Below are positions 8,364 to 16,755 of a stretch of 64,000 nt of DNA, in pieces. Position 1 is the first letter of the stretch; each line of letters opens with the position of its first letter. The translations under genes were made by a program, and so were the position numbers. The notes under the pieces are model-generated. The model did no database searches, was not told the origin of the DNA, and saw only the letters and a program-made list of their open reading frames with translations. Origin of the DNA: Paenisporosarcina quisquiliarum_A (GTDB taxonomy: Bacteria; Bacillota; Bacilli; Bacillales_A; Planococcaceae); the NCBI RefSeq assembly GCF_043641925.1, contig NZ_JBHZRU010000016.1, positions 23,392-87,391 on the forward strand, read 5' to 3'.

Positions 8364-8871
8364 TATGAGGTGCCATTTTAACGAAGGTTAAAATATCTTT
8401 ATTATTTTCATAAGAGACATAACGAATTTGGCTAGCACGATTTCTTCCTCCGTTATCATGGAGAATGAGTGTTAAGCCTTTTTCTTTTTCTTCAAACCCA
8501 ATGAGTGGTACCCAATGATAAGCAAATTCAAATTTGCTAAACCATCGCAAACCAAAATACCGATCGAACTTACAAGCAACAGGATGACCAGCCAGTAACT
8601 CTGCTTTAGCCTCTTCAATCGTACAAGATTCTATGGTCCAGTTTGGGCCAAGCAACTTCCGTAAATTACGCTTGAAACGCCACGTGAATAAACCAATCCG
8701 CGTACCCCCGAGTAATCCGTATAATTGATTAATTTGATAGGGACAGGAATTGGGCATCCAAAAACGAAGAATGCTCCACGCCGTTACAGGACCACATGCT
8801 GATGCATGATAATTTTCATCAATGGACGCATCGTATTGAGAGAAACCTTCTAGATCTAATAGAACTCGCAT
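8347..8871 (-). CDS. Peptidase C39-like (papain-fold) domain protein
   Basis: 174 residues without signal peptide. A Cys at residue 26 in ACGPVTA, His 119 in YHWVPLIGF and Asp 139 in HDNGG fit the Cys-His-Asp order of C39_2-type papain-fold domains. There is no ABC transporter or bacteriocin gene nearby, so this is not a bacteriocin-leader processing peptidase. Stand-alone proteins of this kind are common in bacilli, with no defined substrate. Start ATG with GAGGTGA five bases upstream. The gene is convergent with, and overlaps, the RsbR-type gene. Confidence 0.7.
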   Translation of the reverse strand: MRVLLDLEGFSQYDASIDENYHASACGPVTAWSILRFWMPNSCPYQINQLYGLLGGTRIGLFTWRFKRNLRKLLGPNWTIESCTIEEAKAELLAGHPVACKFDRYFGLRWFSKFEFAYHWVPLIGFEEKEKGLTLILHDNGGRNRASQIRYVSYENNKDILTFVKMAPHTNLIE

Positions 8872-8885
8872 ATTTTCACCTCAAT

Positions 8886-8938
8886 AAAAAAAGAGTTTTT
8901 CCGTCTGATTTCACAGTACGGAAAAACTCTTTTTTTGT
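8886..8938. terminator. Strong bidirectional terminator
   Basis: AAAGAGTTTTTCCGT pairs with ACGGAAAAACTCTTT around a 13-base loop, with A and T runs on the two sides. On the minus strand it ends the STAS gene that stops at 8987. Confidence 0.85.
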
Positions 8939-8986
8939 AAAATATAAAGACTTCAAAGTATTATTAAGCGAAAAAAAAACCGACAC

Positions 8987-9454
8987 TTAACCTAATGAGT
9001 TTAGTGACCGATTATTTTCTTTTATTAGTATTTGTAAAGCTGCACGGAATGAGATATGAGATTCTAGCTCTACTTGAATTCCCGCTTGAACGATTTCTCG
9101 AACGAATCTTGGATTAAATCCAACATAGATGGGACGAACACCCATCAATTTTAAAGAATTGTTTAATTGATAAAGCTCATCTGTTAACTCTGTATAATCA
9201 AACGCTTGAATATCTTCTACAGTAACACCTGTAAAATCAAAAATAGCTTTTTCAGTATCACGATGCTTTCCGATATAGGCTAAAGTATTTGTTCGAATAC
9301 TATCGAATCTTTCTTTAAACATATGACCAGCAATCGGCACCAAAATTGTACTTGGTACTACTGAAGGGATAATAGGGGATGCCATGTTTTTAATAATTCC
9401 TTGATAGTATTTAATTTGTTCTTTTAGTTCTTGTATTTCAAGTTCTTGTGACAT
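8987..9454 (-). CDS. STAS-domain protein with N-terminal coiled coil (RsbR-like)
   Basis: 155 residues from ATG 9454, which has GAGGT five bases upstream; an in-frame TTG at 9466 precedes the ribosome site and is not used. Residues 1-25 form a Glu/Gln/Lys-rich coiled coil. The rest is a STAS domain with STILVPIAGHM, KAIFDFTGVTVEDIQAFDY and LMGVRPIYVGFNPRFVREIVQAGI. The D-T pair phosphorylated in RsbR paralogues is replaced by E-D-I (VTVEDIQ), so control by RsbT-type phosphorylation may be lost. It is likely a stressosome or sigma-B-pathway accessory. Confidence 0.75.
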   Translation of the reverse strand: MSQELEIQELKEQIKYYQGIIKNMASPIIPSVVPSTILVPIAGHMFKERFDSIRTNTLAYIGKHRDTEKAIFDFTGVTVEDIQAFDYTELTDELYQLNNSLKLMGVRPIYVGFNPRFVREIVQAGIQVELESHISFRAALQILIKENNRSLNSLG

Positions 9455-9565
9455 TTTGCACCTCAAAGCTATTTTTCTTAAAGTATAGCACTACCTAATA
9501 GTGTGTTGCACCTGTATTAGTGAAATTTGTGGTTTATTCATAATCTAACCAGTTAAATCGACATA

Positions 9566-9593
9566 ATAAAAAAGGTAGACACAAGGTCTACCC
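9566..9593 (-). terminator. Terminator of the thioredoxin gene
   Basis: On the minus strand GGTAGAC-cttgt-GTCTACC is followed by six T residues. The stem overlaps the stop codon at 9588. Confidence 0.8.
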
Positions 9594-9908
9594 GTTTTGG
9601 CTTTGTAAAAATTCTGTTACTTGCTCAGGTGATTTCGCGTTCGCACTATGCAAATGCGCCTTTTTATCCCCATTTTGATAAATCAATAAACTCGGAATGC
9701 CCATAACATCATATTTATCTGCAACTTCAGGCAGTTCATCACGGTTAATTTCAAACCATTTATATTGTTTATATTCTTCTATTATAGGATCAATGAACAT
9801 ATCCATTCTTGTGCAGTCTGGACACCAGCCAGCCGTGAATTTGACGATGACTTCTTCATCTTTAGATATAATTTGGTTAAATTCTTCAATCGTTGAAATA
9901 GCTTTCAT
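9588..9908 (-). CDS. Thioredoxin family protein
   Basis: 106 residues, a single thioredoxin fold. The redox motif is Cys29-Pro-Asp-Cys32 in AGWCPDCTRMD, not the CGPC of housekeeping TrxA. The cis-Pro region is MGIPSLLIYQNG. This WCPDC subtype is found in bacilli as YtpP-like proteins, and a role in thiol handling such as debacillithiolation has been proposed for related proteins. No signal peptide, so cytosolic. It stands alone with its own terminator. Confidence 0.88.
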   Translation of the reverse strand: MKAISTIEEFNQIISKDEEVIVKFTAGWCPDCTRMDMFIDPIIEEYKQYKWFEINRDELPEVADKYDVMGIPSLLIYQNGDKKAHLHSANAKSPEQVTEFLQSQNG

Positions 9909-9980
9909 GTAATCGTTCCTCCTTGGTCTTTAGGAACAGTTTACATGGTATTTCATTGTAAGAATAGCATTTTGTTTTCC

Positions 9981-10295
9981 TTATTGAAGCTGTTGTTTAT
10001 ATCCTTGGTATTGTTGAACTGTTTGTTGTATTTCTTTTGAATCAGCAGGAGTCAGTGCATACCAACCATGTTTAAATTGAAGATCATAGAAGTTTCTTTG
10101 TTGTTTTGAAATATCCCGTAATTGAGAAAAAATCATTTGATAAAGTGCATCATGACTCGCTTCTTGAGTCGCTGTTTCATAGGCACTGGATAAATGTTTT
10201 TCCATAGACAAAGCATCACTAATTAAATCTCGATCATTTAATTGAGGCGTTTCTGCATAAGGAGTCTCTGTATTTTGAACGGTTGATTTATTCAT
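9981..10295 (-). CDS. Spore coat protein, CotF family
   Basis: 104 residues with the CotF (PF07875) helical pattern: LNDRDLISDALSMEKHLSSAYETA, then LRDISKQQRNFYDLQFKHGWY. The C-terminal Gln-rich QQTVQQYQGYKQQLQ tail is typical. Probable spore coat component made in the mother cell. Its ATG overlaps the stop of the upstream gene by four bases (ATGTCATGA context), so the two are translationally coupled. Confidence 0.85.
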   Translation of the reverse strand: MNKSTVQNTETPYAETPQLNDRDLISDALSMEKHLSSAYETATQEASHDALYQMIFSQLRDISKQQRNFYDLQFKHGWYALTPADSKEIQQTVQQYQGYKQQLQ

Positions 10296-10552
10296 GACAT
10301 CGGACCTCCTTCGTTTTGTTTTAAGAATTTTAAAATCTCATCATAATGTTTTGAATGCATCTTTTGTGCAGATTCACACTCTTTTTTGATGTCGGGAAGC
10401 TGACATGTCTGTGCGACCCAATCCATTTTTTTAGATGCTAGTAAATTCCATGACAACATATCGCTCAAATATAAGAGGTCTTTGGAAGATACCATTTTTG
10501 GTGGTTCTGGATACATCGCTTGTTGATCAGCTGGTTGAGAAAATAAATTCAC
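10292..10552 (-). CDS. CotF-like small spore coat protein, first gene of coat pair
   Basis: 86 residues from a GTG at 10552, which has AAAGGAGG eight bases upstream. A longer frame from 10597 would place the ribosome site inside the coding region and is rejected. The sequence (SSKDLLYLSDMLSWNLLASKKM, then ECESAQKMHSKHYDEILKFL) resembles a shortened CotF helical domain. It overlaps the following CotF gene by four bases. No clear sigma-K or sigma-E promoter was confirmed upstream. Confidence 0.7.
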   Translation of the reverse strand: MNLFSQPADQQAMYPEPPKMVSSKDLLYLSDMLSWNLLASKKMDWVAQTCQLPDIKKECESAQKMHSKHYDEILKFLKQNEGGPMS

Positions 10553-10793
10553 AAATAAAACCTCCTTTAAAGTCTGACTTAGTATGCGCGCTATCATCGC
10601 ATGTATACAAAATCAATTTCTTTTAAAAAAGTTAGAATAACTATGCATAATACTCATTCGACATTCATAAATTGGTATGAGAAAGATTTACATGAAATTT
10701 TTCAGTAAGTAGAACCCATAATTATGCATATACACGATTGTGAAAAATGTTTTCTAAATCAGCATGATCAAGAGGTAGTTCGATTTGATTTAA
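10553..10793. other. AT-rich intergenic region upstream of the coat operon
   Basis: No gene. Contains the coat-operon leader (minus strand). Two ATGCATA words, at about 10640 and 10723, are the only other structure seen. Confidence 0.5.
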
Positions 10794-10954
10794 CCTAGTT
10801 AACTAGGTTATGAGACGAGTTTGATTGATAAAGGCATGAATTTGATTGATAAATGTTCAATTTGATTGATAAATCGCCAGTTTGATTGATAAAATTGTCA
10901 GGTTGATTGATAAATGTTTAAAACTAAATCAAGCCGATAAAAAAGTGTCTCATA
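10794..10954 (+). repeat. TTTGATTGATAAA iterated element, copy 1 (five units)
   Basis: Five copies of TTTGATTGATAAA start at 10820, 10841, 10861, 10881 and 10902 (the last has G at position 1), giving steps of 21, 20, 20 and 21 bp. Spacers of 8, 7, 7 and 8 bases differ in sequence: ggcatgaa, tgttcaa, tcgccag, attgtcag. The block is enclosed by TATGAGAC (10809-10816) and GTCTCATA (10947-10954), and CTAGTTAACTAG lies just outside on the left. A degenerate sixth unit may lie near 10929. The same design recurs inverted at 29729-29888. Confidence 0.9.
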
Positions 10955-11008
10955 GAAGATCGTTCCAACTATAAATACGCCTATAATTGAGTTCAGTTTT
11001 ATTTATTG

Positions 11009-11097
11009 ATGGATTGTAGTAGAAGCTGGCTTAAAACATTTACTTCTGCATCGCTACGAAAGCTTCGTCGCAAAGCGTCCATCTACAATGGAAATCT
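11009..11097 (+). repeat. Degenerate palindromic repeat remnant
   Basis: ATTGTAG (11013) pairs with CTACAAT (11083), and an inner CGCTACGAAAGCTTCGTCGC hairpin is present. The right side, AAAGCGTCC...CAATGGAAATC, resembles the end of family A, so this may be a decayed copy. Confidence 0.4.
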
Positions 11098-11155
11098 CCG
11101 TATTGAAAAAAGTTGTAAATCGAGATTTTCAACCAATTCTTTTGTCATTTAAATA

Positions 11156-11184
11156 TTGCGAAAAAAGAGAAAATGATCTAGTAT
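11156..11184 (+). promoter_or_regulatory. Candidate sigma-A promoter of fadNAE
   Basis: TTGCGA at 11156-11161 and TAGTAT at 11179-11184 are separated by 17 bases. It is the best promoter match ahead of fadN and lies about 40 bases before the FadR box. Confidence 0.5.
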
Positions 11185-11225
11185 TAGATTCATAGATGGT
11201 GTTTCTATTTTTTTTGATTTAAAAA

Positions 11226-11243
11226 TGAATGAGTATTCATTCA
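11226..11243 (+). promoter_or_regulatory. FadR (YsiA-type) operator
   Basis: TGAATGAGTATTCATTCA, with perfect 7-bp arms, matches the B. subtilis FadR consensus TGAATGANTANTCATTCA at every defined base. It lies 26 bases before the fadN start and downstream of the predicted promoter, a position where bound repressor would block elongation. Long-chain acyl-CoA should relieve repression. Confidence 0.9.
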
Positions 11244-11268
11244 AGAATTTGATGAGGAGGTTTTTCAA

Positions 11269-13635
11269 GTGTCATTTCAAATTAAAAAAGCGGCAGTTTT
11301 AGGATCGGGCGTTATGGGTTCTGGCATCGCAGCACACTTAGCAAATATCGGTATTCCTACATTGTTATTAGATATGGTACCTCGAGATTTATCAGAGGAC
11401 GAAAAGGGAAATTCGGCAGCAAGAAATCGTGTGGCTCAAACTGCACTTACTAAATTACTAAAACAAAAGCCTGCTCCATTAGCTTCTAAGAAAAATCTAG
11501 CTTTGCTTACTGCTGGAAACTTTGAAGATGATTTAGACAAGTTGAAAGATGTAGATTGGATTATCGAAGTAATTGTTGAAAACTTAGATATTAAAAAAGG
11601 GTTATATGAAAAAATTGATGCTGTTCGTAAACCGGGAACGATTGTGACATCAAATACATCGGGTATTAGCATCAATGCAATGAGTGAAGGTCGTTCAGAT
11701 GATTTCCAAAAGCACTTCCTTGGAACGCATTTCTTTAATCCACCGCGCTATTTAAAATTGCTTGAAGTTATTCCAGCAGAAACAACACTTCCGGAAGTCG
11801 TAGAGTTCATGAAATCATTTGGTGAAGATAAGTTAGGTAAAGGCGTTGTGCTTGCGAAAGACACACCGAACTTTATTGCCAATCGGATCGGAACGTATGG
11901 TTTACTGATTACACTTCGTGAAATGTTAGCAAGAGGATACTCAGTAGGTGAGGTTGATTCGGTAACAGGTCCAGCAATTGGTCGACCGAAATCAGCAACA
12001 TTCCGTACATTAGATGTAGTCGGTTTAGACACTTTCGGTCATGTCGCTAAAAATGTGTATGACCAAACAACTGGAGAAGAACAAAAAGTATTTGAATTAC
12101 CTCCGGTGTTAAACAAAATGCTTGAAAATGGTTGGTTAGGTGCAAAATCAGGTCAAGGTTTCTTCTTGAAGAAAGACAAAGAAATTCTTGAGCTAAATAC
12201 AGAAACAATGGAATACGAACCTGTTAAAAAGTTGAGAACACCATCACTAGAAATGGCGAAACAACAAAAAGGGTTAGCTGCTAAAGTAAAAACGCTTACT
12301 TATGCGAATGACCGTACAGGTGAGTTATTATGGAGTATTTTGGCTCCAACGCTTGTGTATTCAGCAAAACTACATGGTGAAATTGCTGACGATATCGTAG
12401 CCATCGATAACGCTATGAAGTGGGGCTTCGGTTGGGAACAGGGACCATTTGAAGTGTGGGATGCATTAGGTGTGAAAGAATCAGTTGAAAAAATGAAGGC
12501 TGAAGGATTAGAAATTCCTACCTTCGTTCAATCTCTATTAGATAGTGGTCATGAGTCATTCTATTTTGAACAAGATGGAGATCTTTATTTCTTCAACGGA
12601 ACAGAATACGAATTGATTCCAACAAATGAAAAAGTCATTAATCTTAAACGATATAAAAAGAAACATGGCGTTATTAAAAAGAATTCAGGTGCTAGTTTAA
12701 TAGACCTTGGAGATGGAATTGCACTTCTTGAATTCCATTCACAATCAAATGCGATTGGATTAGACATTTTACAAATGATTAACTTTGCAGTTGATGAAGT
12801 TGAGAAGAACTTCAAGGGGCTTGTCATTGGGAACCAGGGCAAAAACTTCTGTGTCGGTGCAAACCTTGGCATGATTTTAATGGAAGCACAAGATGATAAT
12901 ATTTTTGAACTTGATTTCACAGTTCGAGCTTTCCAAAATGCCATGATGAAAATCAAATACAGTTCAAAACCTGTCGTTGCTGCACCATTTGGCATGACTC
13001 TTGGCGGTGGTGCTGAAGTTTGTTTACCGGTTGCACACATCCAAGCATCAATGGAGACGTATATGGGCTTAGTAGAAGTCGGCGTTGGTCTGATTCCAGG
13101 CGGAGGCGGAAACAAAGAGTTATACATGAAGCATTTAAAAGGCTTACCAAACGGTGTTCATACAGATTATCTATACGTTGCCTCAAAAGTGTTTGAGACA
13201 ATCGCTATGGCGAAAGTTTCAACTTCTGGTGAAGAAGCAAGAGAAAACAATTTCTTGAATTTCGCCGATGGAATCAGTGTGAATGCAGACCATTTGATCT
13301 ATGATGCGAAACAAGCAGCTTTGGCCTTGTATGAAGGAAACTATAAAGCACCACTACGTGAAAAAATTCCTGTAACTGGTGAGTCTGGTTATGCAGCATT
13401 ACTTTTAGGAGCAGAAGGTTTATTCCTATCAGGATTTGTTAGCGAACATGACTTGAAAATAGCGAAAAAATTAGCATTTGTGTTAGCTGGCGGAAAAGTA
13501 CCGTACGGCACATTAGTAGATGAGCAATACTTACTTGATTTAGAACGTGAAGCATTCTTAAGTTTAGTTGCAGAACCTAAATCACAAGCAAGAATGCAAA
13601 ACATGTTAGTAAAAGGAAAGCCTTTACGTAACTAG
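11269..13635 (+). CDS. fadN: 3-hydroxyacyl-CoA dehydrogenase / enoyl-CoA hydratase
   Basis: 788 residues, the length of B. subtilis FadN. The N-terminal NAD-binding domain begins with KKAAVLGSGVMGSGIAAHLAN. A dehydrogenase domain follows with the HFFNPPRYLKLLEVIP active-site segment and ANRIGTYG. The C-terminal crotonase half (about residues 490-700) has GNQGKNFCVGANLGMI and GMTLGGGAEVCL. It hydrates enoyl-CoA and oxidises the 3-hydroxyacyl-CoA in fatty-acid beta-oxidation. Start is GTG with GAGGAGG eight bases upstream. First gene of fadN-fadA-fadE, with the FadR operator in its leader. Confidence 0.96.
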   Translation: MSFQIKKAAVLGSGVMGSGIAAHLANIGIPTLLLDMVPRDLSEDEKGNSAARNRVAQTALTKLLKQKPAPLASKKNLALLTAGNFEDDLDKLKDVDWIIEVIVENLDIKKGLYEKIDAVRKPGTIVTSNTSGISINAMSEGRSDDFQKHFLGTHFFNPPRYLKLLEVIPAETTLPEVVEFMKSFGEDKLGKGVVLAKDTPNFIANRIGTYGLLITLREMLARGYSVGEVDSVTGPAIGRPKSATFRTLDVVGLDTFGHVAKNVYDQTTGEEQKVFELPPVLNKMLENGWLGAKSGQGFFLKKDKEILELNTETMEYEPVKKLRTPSLEMAKQQKGLAAKVKTLTYANDRTGELLWSILAPTLVYSAKLHGEIADDIVAIDNAMKWGFGWEQGPFEVWDALGVKESVEKMKAEGLEIPTFVQSLLDSGHESFYFEQDGDLYFFNGTEYELIPTNEKVINLKRYKKKHGVIKKNSGASLIDLGDGIALLEFHSQSNAIGLDILQMINFAVDEVEKNFKGLVIGNQGKNFCVGANLGMILMEAQDDNIFELDFTVRAFQNAMMKIKYSSKPVVAAPFGMTLGGGAEVCLPVAHIQASMETYMGLVEVGVGLIPGGGGNKELYMKHLKGLPNGVHTDYLYVASKVFETIAMAKVSTSGEEARENNFLNFADGISVNADHLIYDAKQAALALYEGNYKAPLREKIPVTGESGYAALLLGAEGLFLSGFVSEHDLKIAKKLAFVLAGGKVPYGTLVDEQYLLDLEREAFLSLVAEPKSQARMQNMLVKGKPLRN

Positions 13636-13664
13636 GTTGCGATTGGGTAAAAGGAGGAAAACTT

Positions 13665-14840
13665 ATGCGCGAAGCAGTACTTGTAGCAGGTGCAAGAACA
13701 CCTGTAGGGAAAGCGAAAAAAGGCTCTTTAGCAACAGTTCGTCCTGATGATTTTGGGGCATTGGTCATTAAAGAAACATTACGTAGAGCTGGCGGATATG
13801 ATGGTCCAATCGATGATTTAATACTAGGATGTGCAATGCCAGAAGCCGAACAAGGTATGAATGTTGCACGTAATATTGGAGCTTTAGCTGGATTACCAGA
13901 TACAACTCCTGCAATTACAATCAATCGTTTCTGTTCATCAGGTTTGCAATCGATTGCTTATGCATCAGAACGAATTATGTTAGGACACTCTCAAGCGATT
14001 ATTGCTGGTGGTGTTGAATCGATGAGTATGGTTCCAATGATGGGGAATACAATTCGACCAAATGCTAAATTAGCAGAAACAGCACCTCAGTATTATATGG
14101 GGATGGGTCATACAGCAGAGCAAGTTGCTATGAAGTATGGTATTAGCCGTGAAGATCAAGATGAATTTGCTGTTCGTTCTCATGCGAATGCTGCAGCTGC
14201 AATCGCAGCTGGTAAGTATGCAGATGAAATCGTACCAGTTGAAGTAACGAAACGTTATGTGGATGAAAACAATAAACCACAAGAAAAAACATTTATGTTC
14301 GAAATGGACGAAGGTGTTCGTGAAGGCACGAATATGGAGACTCTTGCGAAACTTCGACCAGCATTCAATGCCCGTGGTACTGTAACAGCTGGTAACGCGT
14401 CACAAACTTCAGATGGAGCGGGTGCACTACTTGTTATGGATCGTGAAGTTGCGGAAGCACAAGGACTAAAACCTCTTGCTAAATTCCGATCATTTGCAGT
14501 TGGTGGAGTACCTCCTGAGGTAATGGGAATTGGACCAATTGTTGCTATTCCTAAAGCGCTTAAAATCGCTGGCTTATCAATTGAAGATATTGATCTTTGG
14601 GAGCTTAATGAAGCATTTGCATCCCAATCGATTCAAGTTATTCGTCATTTAGGAATTGATATTAATAAAGTAAATGTTAATGGTGGAGCTATTGCATTAG
14701 GTCATCCACTAGGGGCAACTGGATCAATTTTAACAATCAAAATGATTCATGAATTAAAACGTCAAGGCAAACAATTTGGTGTTGTTACGATGTGTATTGG
14801 TGGCGGAATGGGTGCTGCTGGAGTATTTGAAATTCTTTAA
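13665..14840 (+). CDS. fadA: Acetyl-CoA acyltransferase (3-ketoacyl-CoA thiolase)
   Basis: 391 residues, a normal thiolase length. The acylated Cys lies in NRFCSSGLQSIAYA near residue 88. The C-terminal active-site elements are VNGGAIALGHPLGATG (His) and VTMCIGGGMGAAGVFE (second Cys). It cleaves 3-ketoacyl-CoA with CoA to yield acetyl-CoA, the last step of the cycle. ATG start with AAAGGAGG. It follows fadN by 29 bases in the same operon. Confidence 0.96.
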   Translation: MREAVLVAGARTPVGKAKKGSLATVRPDDFGALVIKETLRRAGGYDGPIDDLILGCAMPEAEQGMNVARNIGALAGLPDTTPAITINRFCSSGLQSIAYASERIMLGHSQAIIAGGVESMSMVPMMGNTIRPNAKLAETAPQYYMGMGHTAEQVAMKYGISREDQDEFAVRSHANAAAAIAAGKYADEIVPVEVTKRYVDENNKPQEKTFMFEMDEGVREGTNMETLAKLRPAFNARGTVTAGNASQTSDGAGALLVMDREVAEAQGLKPLAKFRSFAVGGVPPEVMGIGPIVAIPKALKIAGLSIEDIDLWELNEAFASQSIQVIRHLGIDINKVNVNGGAIALGHPLGATGSILTIKMIHELKRQGKQFGVVTMCIGGGMGAAGVFEIL

Positions 14841-14892
14841 TACTTGTCAAAAAATAGATTAGCCATGATTTATATAATAGGAGGAACTAAAC

Positions 14893-16677
14893 ATGACGAA
14901 TTCAGTTGAGAATATGATTAAAGGCGGAAGCTTTTTAGTAGAAGACGTGGCTTTAGATCGCGTATTCACACCAGAAGATTTTACAGATGAACATAAAATG
15001 ATTGCTAAAACAACAGAAGAGTATGTTAATAATGAAGTATTTCCTGTCATTGAAAAACTTGAAAACCATGAATTTGAACACTCAGTAAAACTATTAAAAT
15101 CTGCAGGGGATTTAGGTCTTCTTGGTGCTGATGTTCCTGAGGAATATGATGGCCTTGGATTAGACAAAATTTCTTCGGCTTTAATCGCTGAAAAAATGTC
15201 AAAAGCTGGTGGTTTCTCGATTACTCATGGTGCTCATGTTGGAATTGGATCACTACCAATCGTTCTTTTTGGTAATGAAGAACAAAAACAAAAGTACCTA
15301 CCTAAGCTAGCAACTGGTGAATTGATTGCAGCGTATGCATTAACAGAACCTGGTTCAGGATCAGATGCTTTAGGTGCGAAAACATCTGCTAAGTTAAATG
15401 CAGCAGGTACTCATTATGTACTTAATGGCGAAAAGCAATGGATTACAAACGCAGGATTTGCTGATGTATTTGTTGTCTATGCAAAAATTGATGGAGAACA
15501 TTTCTCTGCATTCATCGTAGAACGTGAATATGATGGAGTTTCTGTAGGTGCGGAAGAGAAGAAAATGGGGATTAAATCATCTTCGACACGTACTTTAATC
15601 CTTCAAGATGCTCAAATCCCAGTAGAAAACCTACTTGGTGAAGTTGGCCGTGGCCATGTGATTGCATTCAATATTTTAAACATTGGACGTTACAAATTGG
15701 GAGTAGGTACAGTAGGTGCTTCTAAACGTGCGTTTGAATTAACAGTTGCTTATACAAACCAACGTCAACAATTCAAAACACCGATTTCGTCTTTCAATTT
15801 AACAAAAGAAAAATTGTCTACAATGGCTGCACGCTTATATGCATCTGAAAGCTTAATCTATCGTACAGTTGGTTATTTCGAAGATCGCATGAGTCAATTA
15901 AGTGCGGAAGAACAAAAAGACGGTAAAGCGATTGCAGCTTCAATTGCAGAATATGCAATTGAGTGTTCAATCAATAAAGTATTTGGTACAGAAGTTTTAG
16001 ATTACATTGCAGATGAAGCGGTTCAATTACATGGTGGGTATGGCTTTATGCAAGAATATGAAGTAGAACGTATTTACCGTGATTCACGTATTAACCGTAT
16101 TTTTGAAGGAACAAATGAAATTAATCGTTTGTTGATCCCTGGAACTTTCCTTCGAAAAGCGATGAAGGGTGAACTTCCACTTCTTCAAAAAGCAAAAGCA
16201 CTTCAAGAAGAGTTATTAATGATGATGCCTGAGGAAATCGAGGACGCACCATTAGCTCAAGAAAAAGTACTTGTACAAAATGCGAAGAAAATTGGTTTGT
16301 TAGCTGCTGGTTTAGCTGCGCAACGTTATGGTGCTAAGCTTGAAACTGAGCAAGAAGTATTAGCAAACATTGCTGATATCGTTAATAATTTATTCGCGAT
16401 GGAATCAGCTGTATTGCGTACAGAAAAAGCGATTCAACGTGATGGTGTTGAAAAAGCGAACCAAAAACTTCTATATACACAAATCTTCTGTCAAGAAGCA
16501 TTCGAGTGTATCGAAAAAGACGCGAAAGAAACATTAATCGCAGCTGTAGAAGGAGACAACTTACGTATGATGCTTTCAGCTCTTCGTAAATTAACTCGTT
16601 CAACTCCTTACAATGTAATTGCTAAAAAACGTGAAGCATCCGTGAAAATTATTGATGCAGAAAAGTATATTGTCTAA
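14893..16677 (+). CDS. fadE: Acyl-CoA dehydrogenase
   Basis: 594 residues, longer than the usual 380 because of the C-terminal extension typical of the FadE (YusJ) subfamily. ALTEPGSGSDALGAKT and EKQWITNAGFADVFVVYAKI form the FAD and substrate sites. QLHGGYGFMQEYEVERIYRDSRINRIFEGTNEI is split here as the conserved C-terminal ACAD signature near residues 378-410. It introduces the alpha-beta double bond in acyl-CoA and reduces FAD. ATG preceded by AGGAGG. Last gene of the operon, with a terminator just after it. Confidence 0.95.
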   Translation: MTNSVENMIKGGSFLVEDVALDRVFTPEDFTDEHKMIAKTTEEYVNNEVFPVIEKLENHEFEHSVKLLKSAGDLGLLGADVPEEYDGLGLDKISSALIAEKMSKAGGFSITHGAHVGIGSLPIVLFGNEEQKQKYLPKLATGELIAAYALTEPGSGSDALGAKTSAKLNAAGTHYVLNGEKQWITNAGFADVFVVYAKIDGEHFSAFIVEREYDGVSVGAEEKKMGIKSSSTRTLILQDAQIPVENLLGEVGRGHVIAFNILNIGRYKLGVGTVGASKRAFELTVAYTNQRQQFKTPISSFNLTKEKLSTMAARLYASESLIYRTVGYFEDRMSQLSAEEQKDGKAIAASIAEYAIECSINKVFGTEVLDYIADEAVQLHGGYGFMQEYEVERIYRDSRINRIFEGTNEINRLLIPGTFLRKAMKGELPLLQKAKALQEELLMMMPEEIEDAPLAQEKVLVQNAKKIGLLAAGLAAQRYGAKLETEQEVLANIADIVNNLFAMESAVLRTEKAIQRDGVEKANQKLLYTQIFCQEAFECIEKDAKETLIAAVEGDNLRMMLSALRKLTRSTPYNVIAKKREASVKIIDAEKYIV

Positions 16678-16682
16678 ATAAC

Positions 16683-16724
16683 CAAATCCGACCGCTTCTG
16701 ATGAGGCGTTCGGGTTTCTTTTTT
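16683..16724 (+). terminator. fadNAE operon terminator
   Basis: CCGACCGC pairs with GCGTTCGG with one mismatch, followed by a T-rich tract. Confidence 0.7.
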
Positions 16725-16755
16725 GATACTATAAATAAAAATAGGAGGTAGAATA

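Noticed and set aside
8347..8871. Bacteriocin-processing C39 peptidase
   Set aside because: No ABC transporter domains and no precursor peptide genes nearby.
10794..10954. CRISPR array
   Set aside because: Units are 13 bp and spacers 7-8 bp, far below CRISPR sizes; the copy at 29729 has the same unit number and spacing, and there are no cas genes.
12585..13127. 180-codon minus-strand frame inside fadN
   Set aside because: Complement of a strongly conserved fadN region; no ribosome site or independent support.
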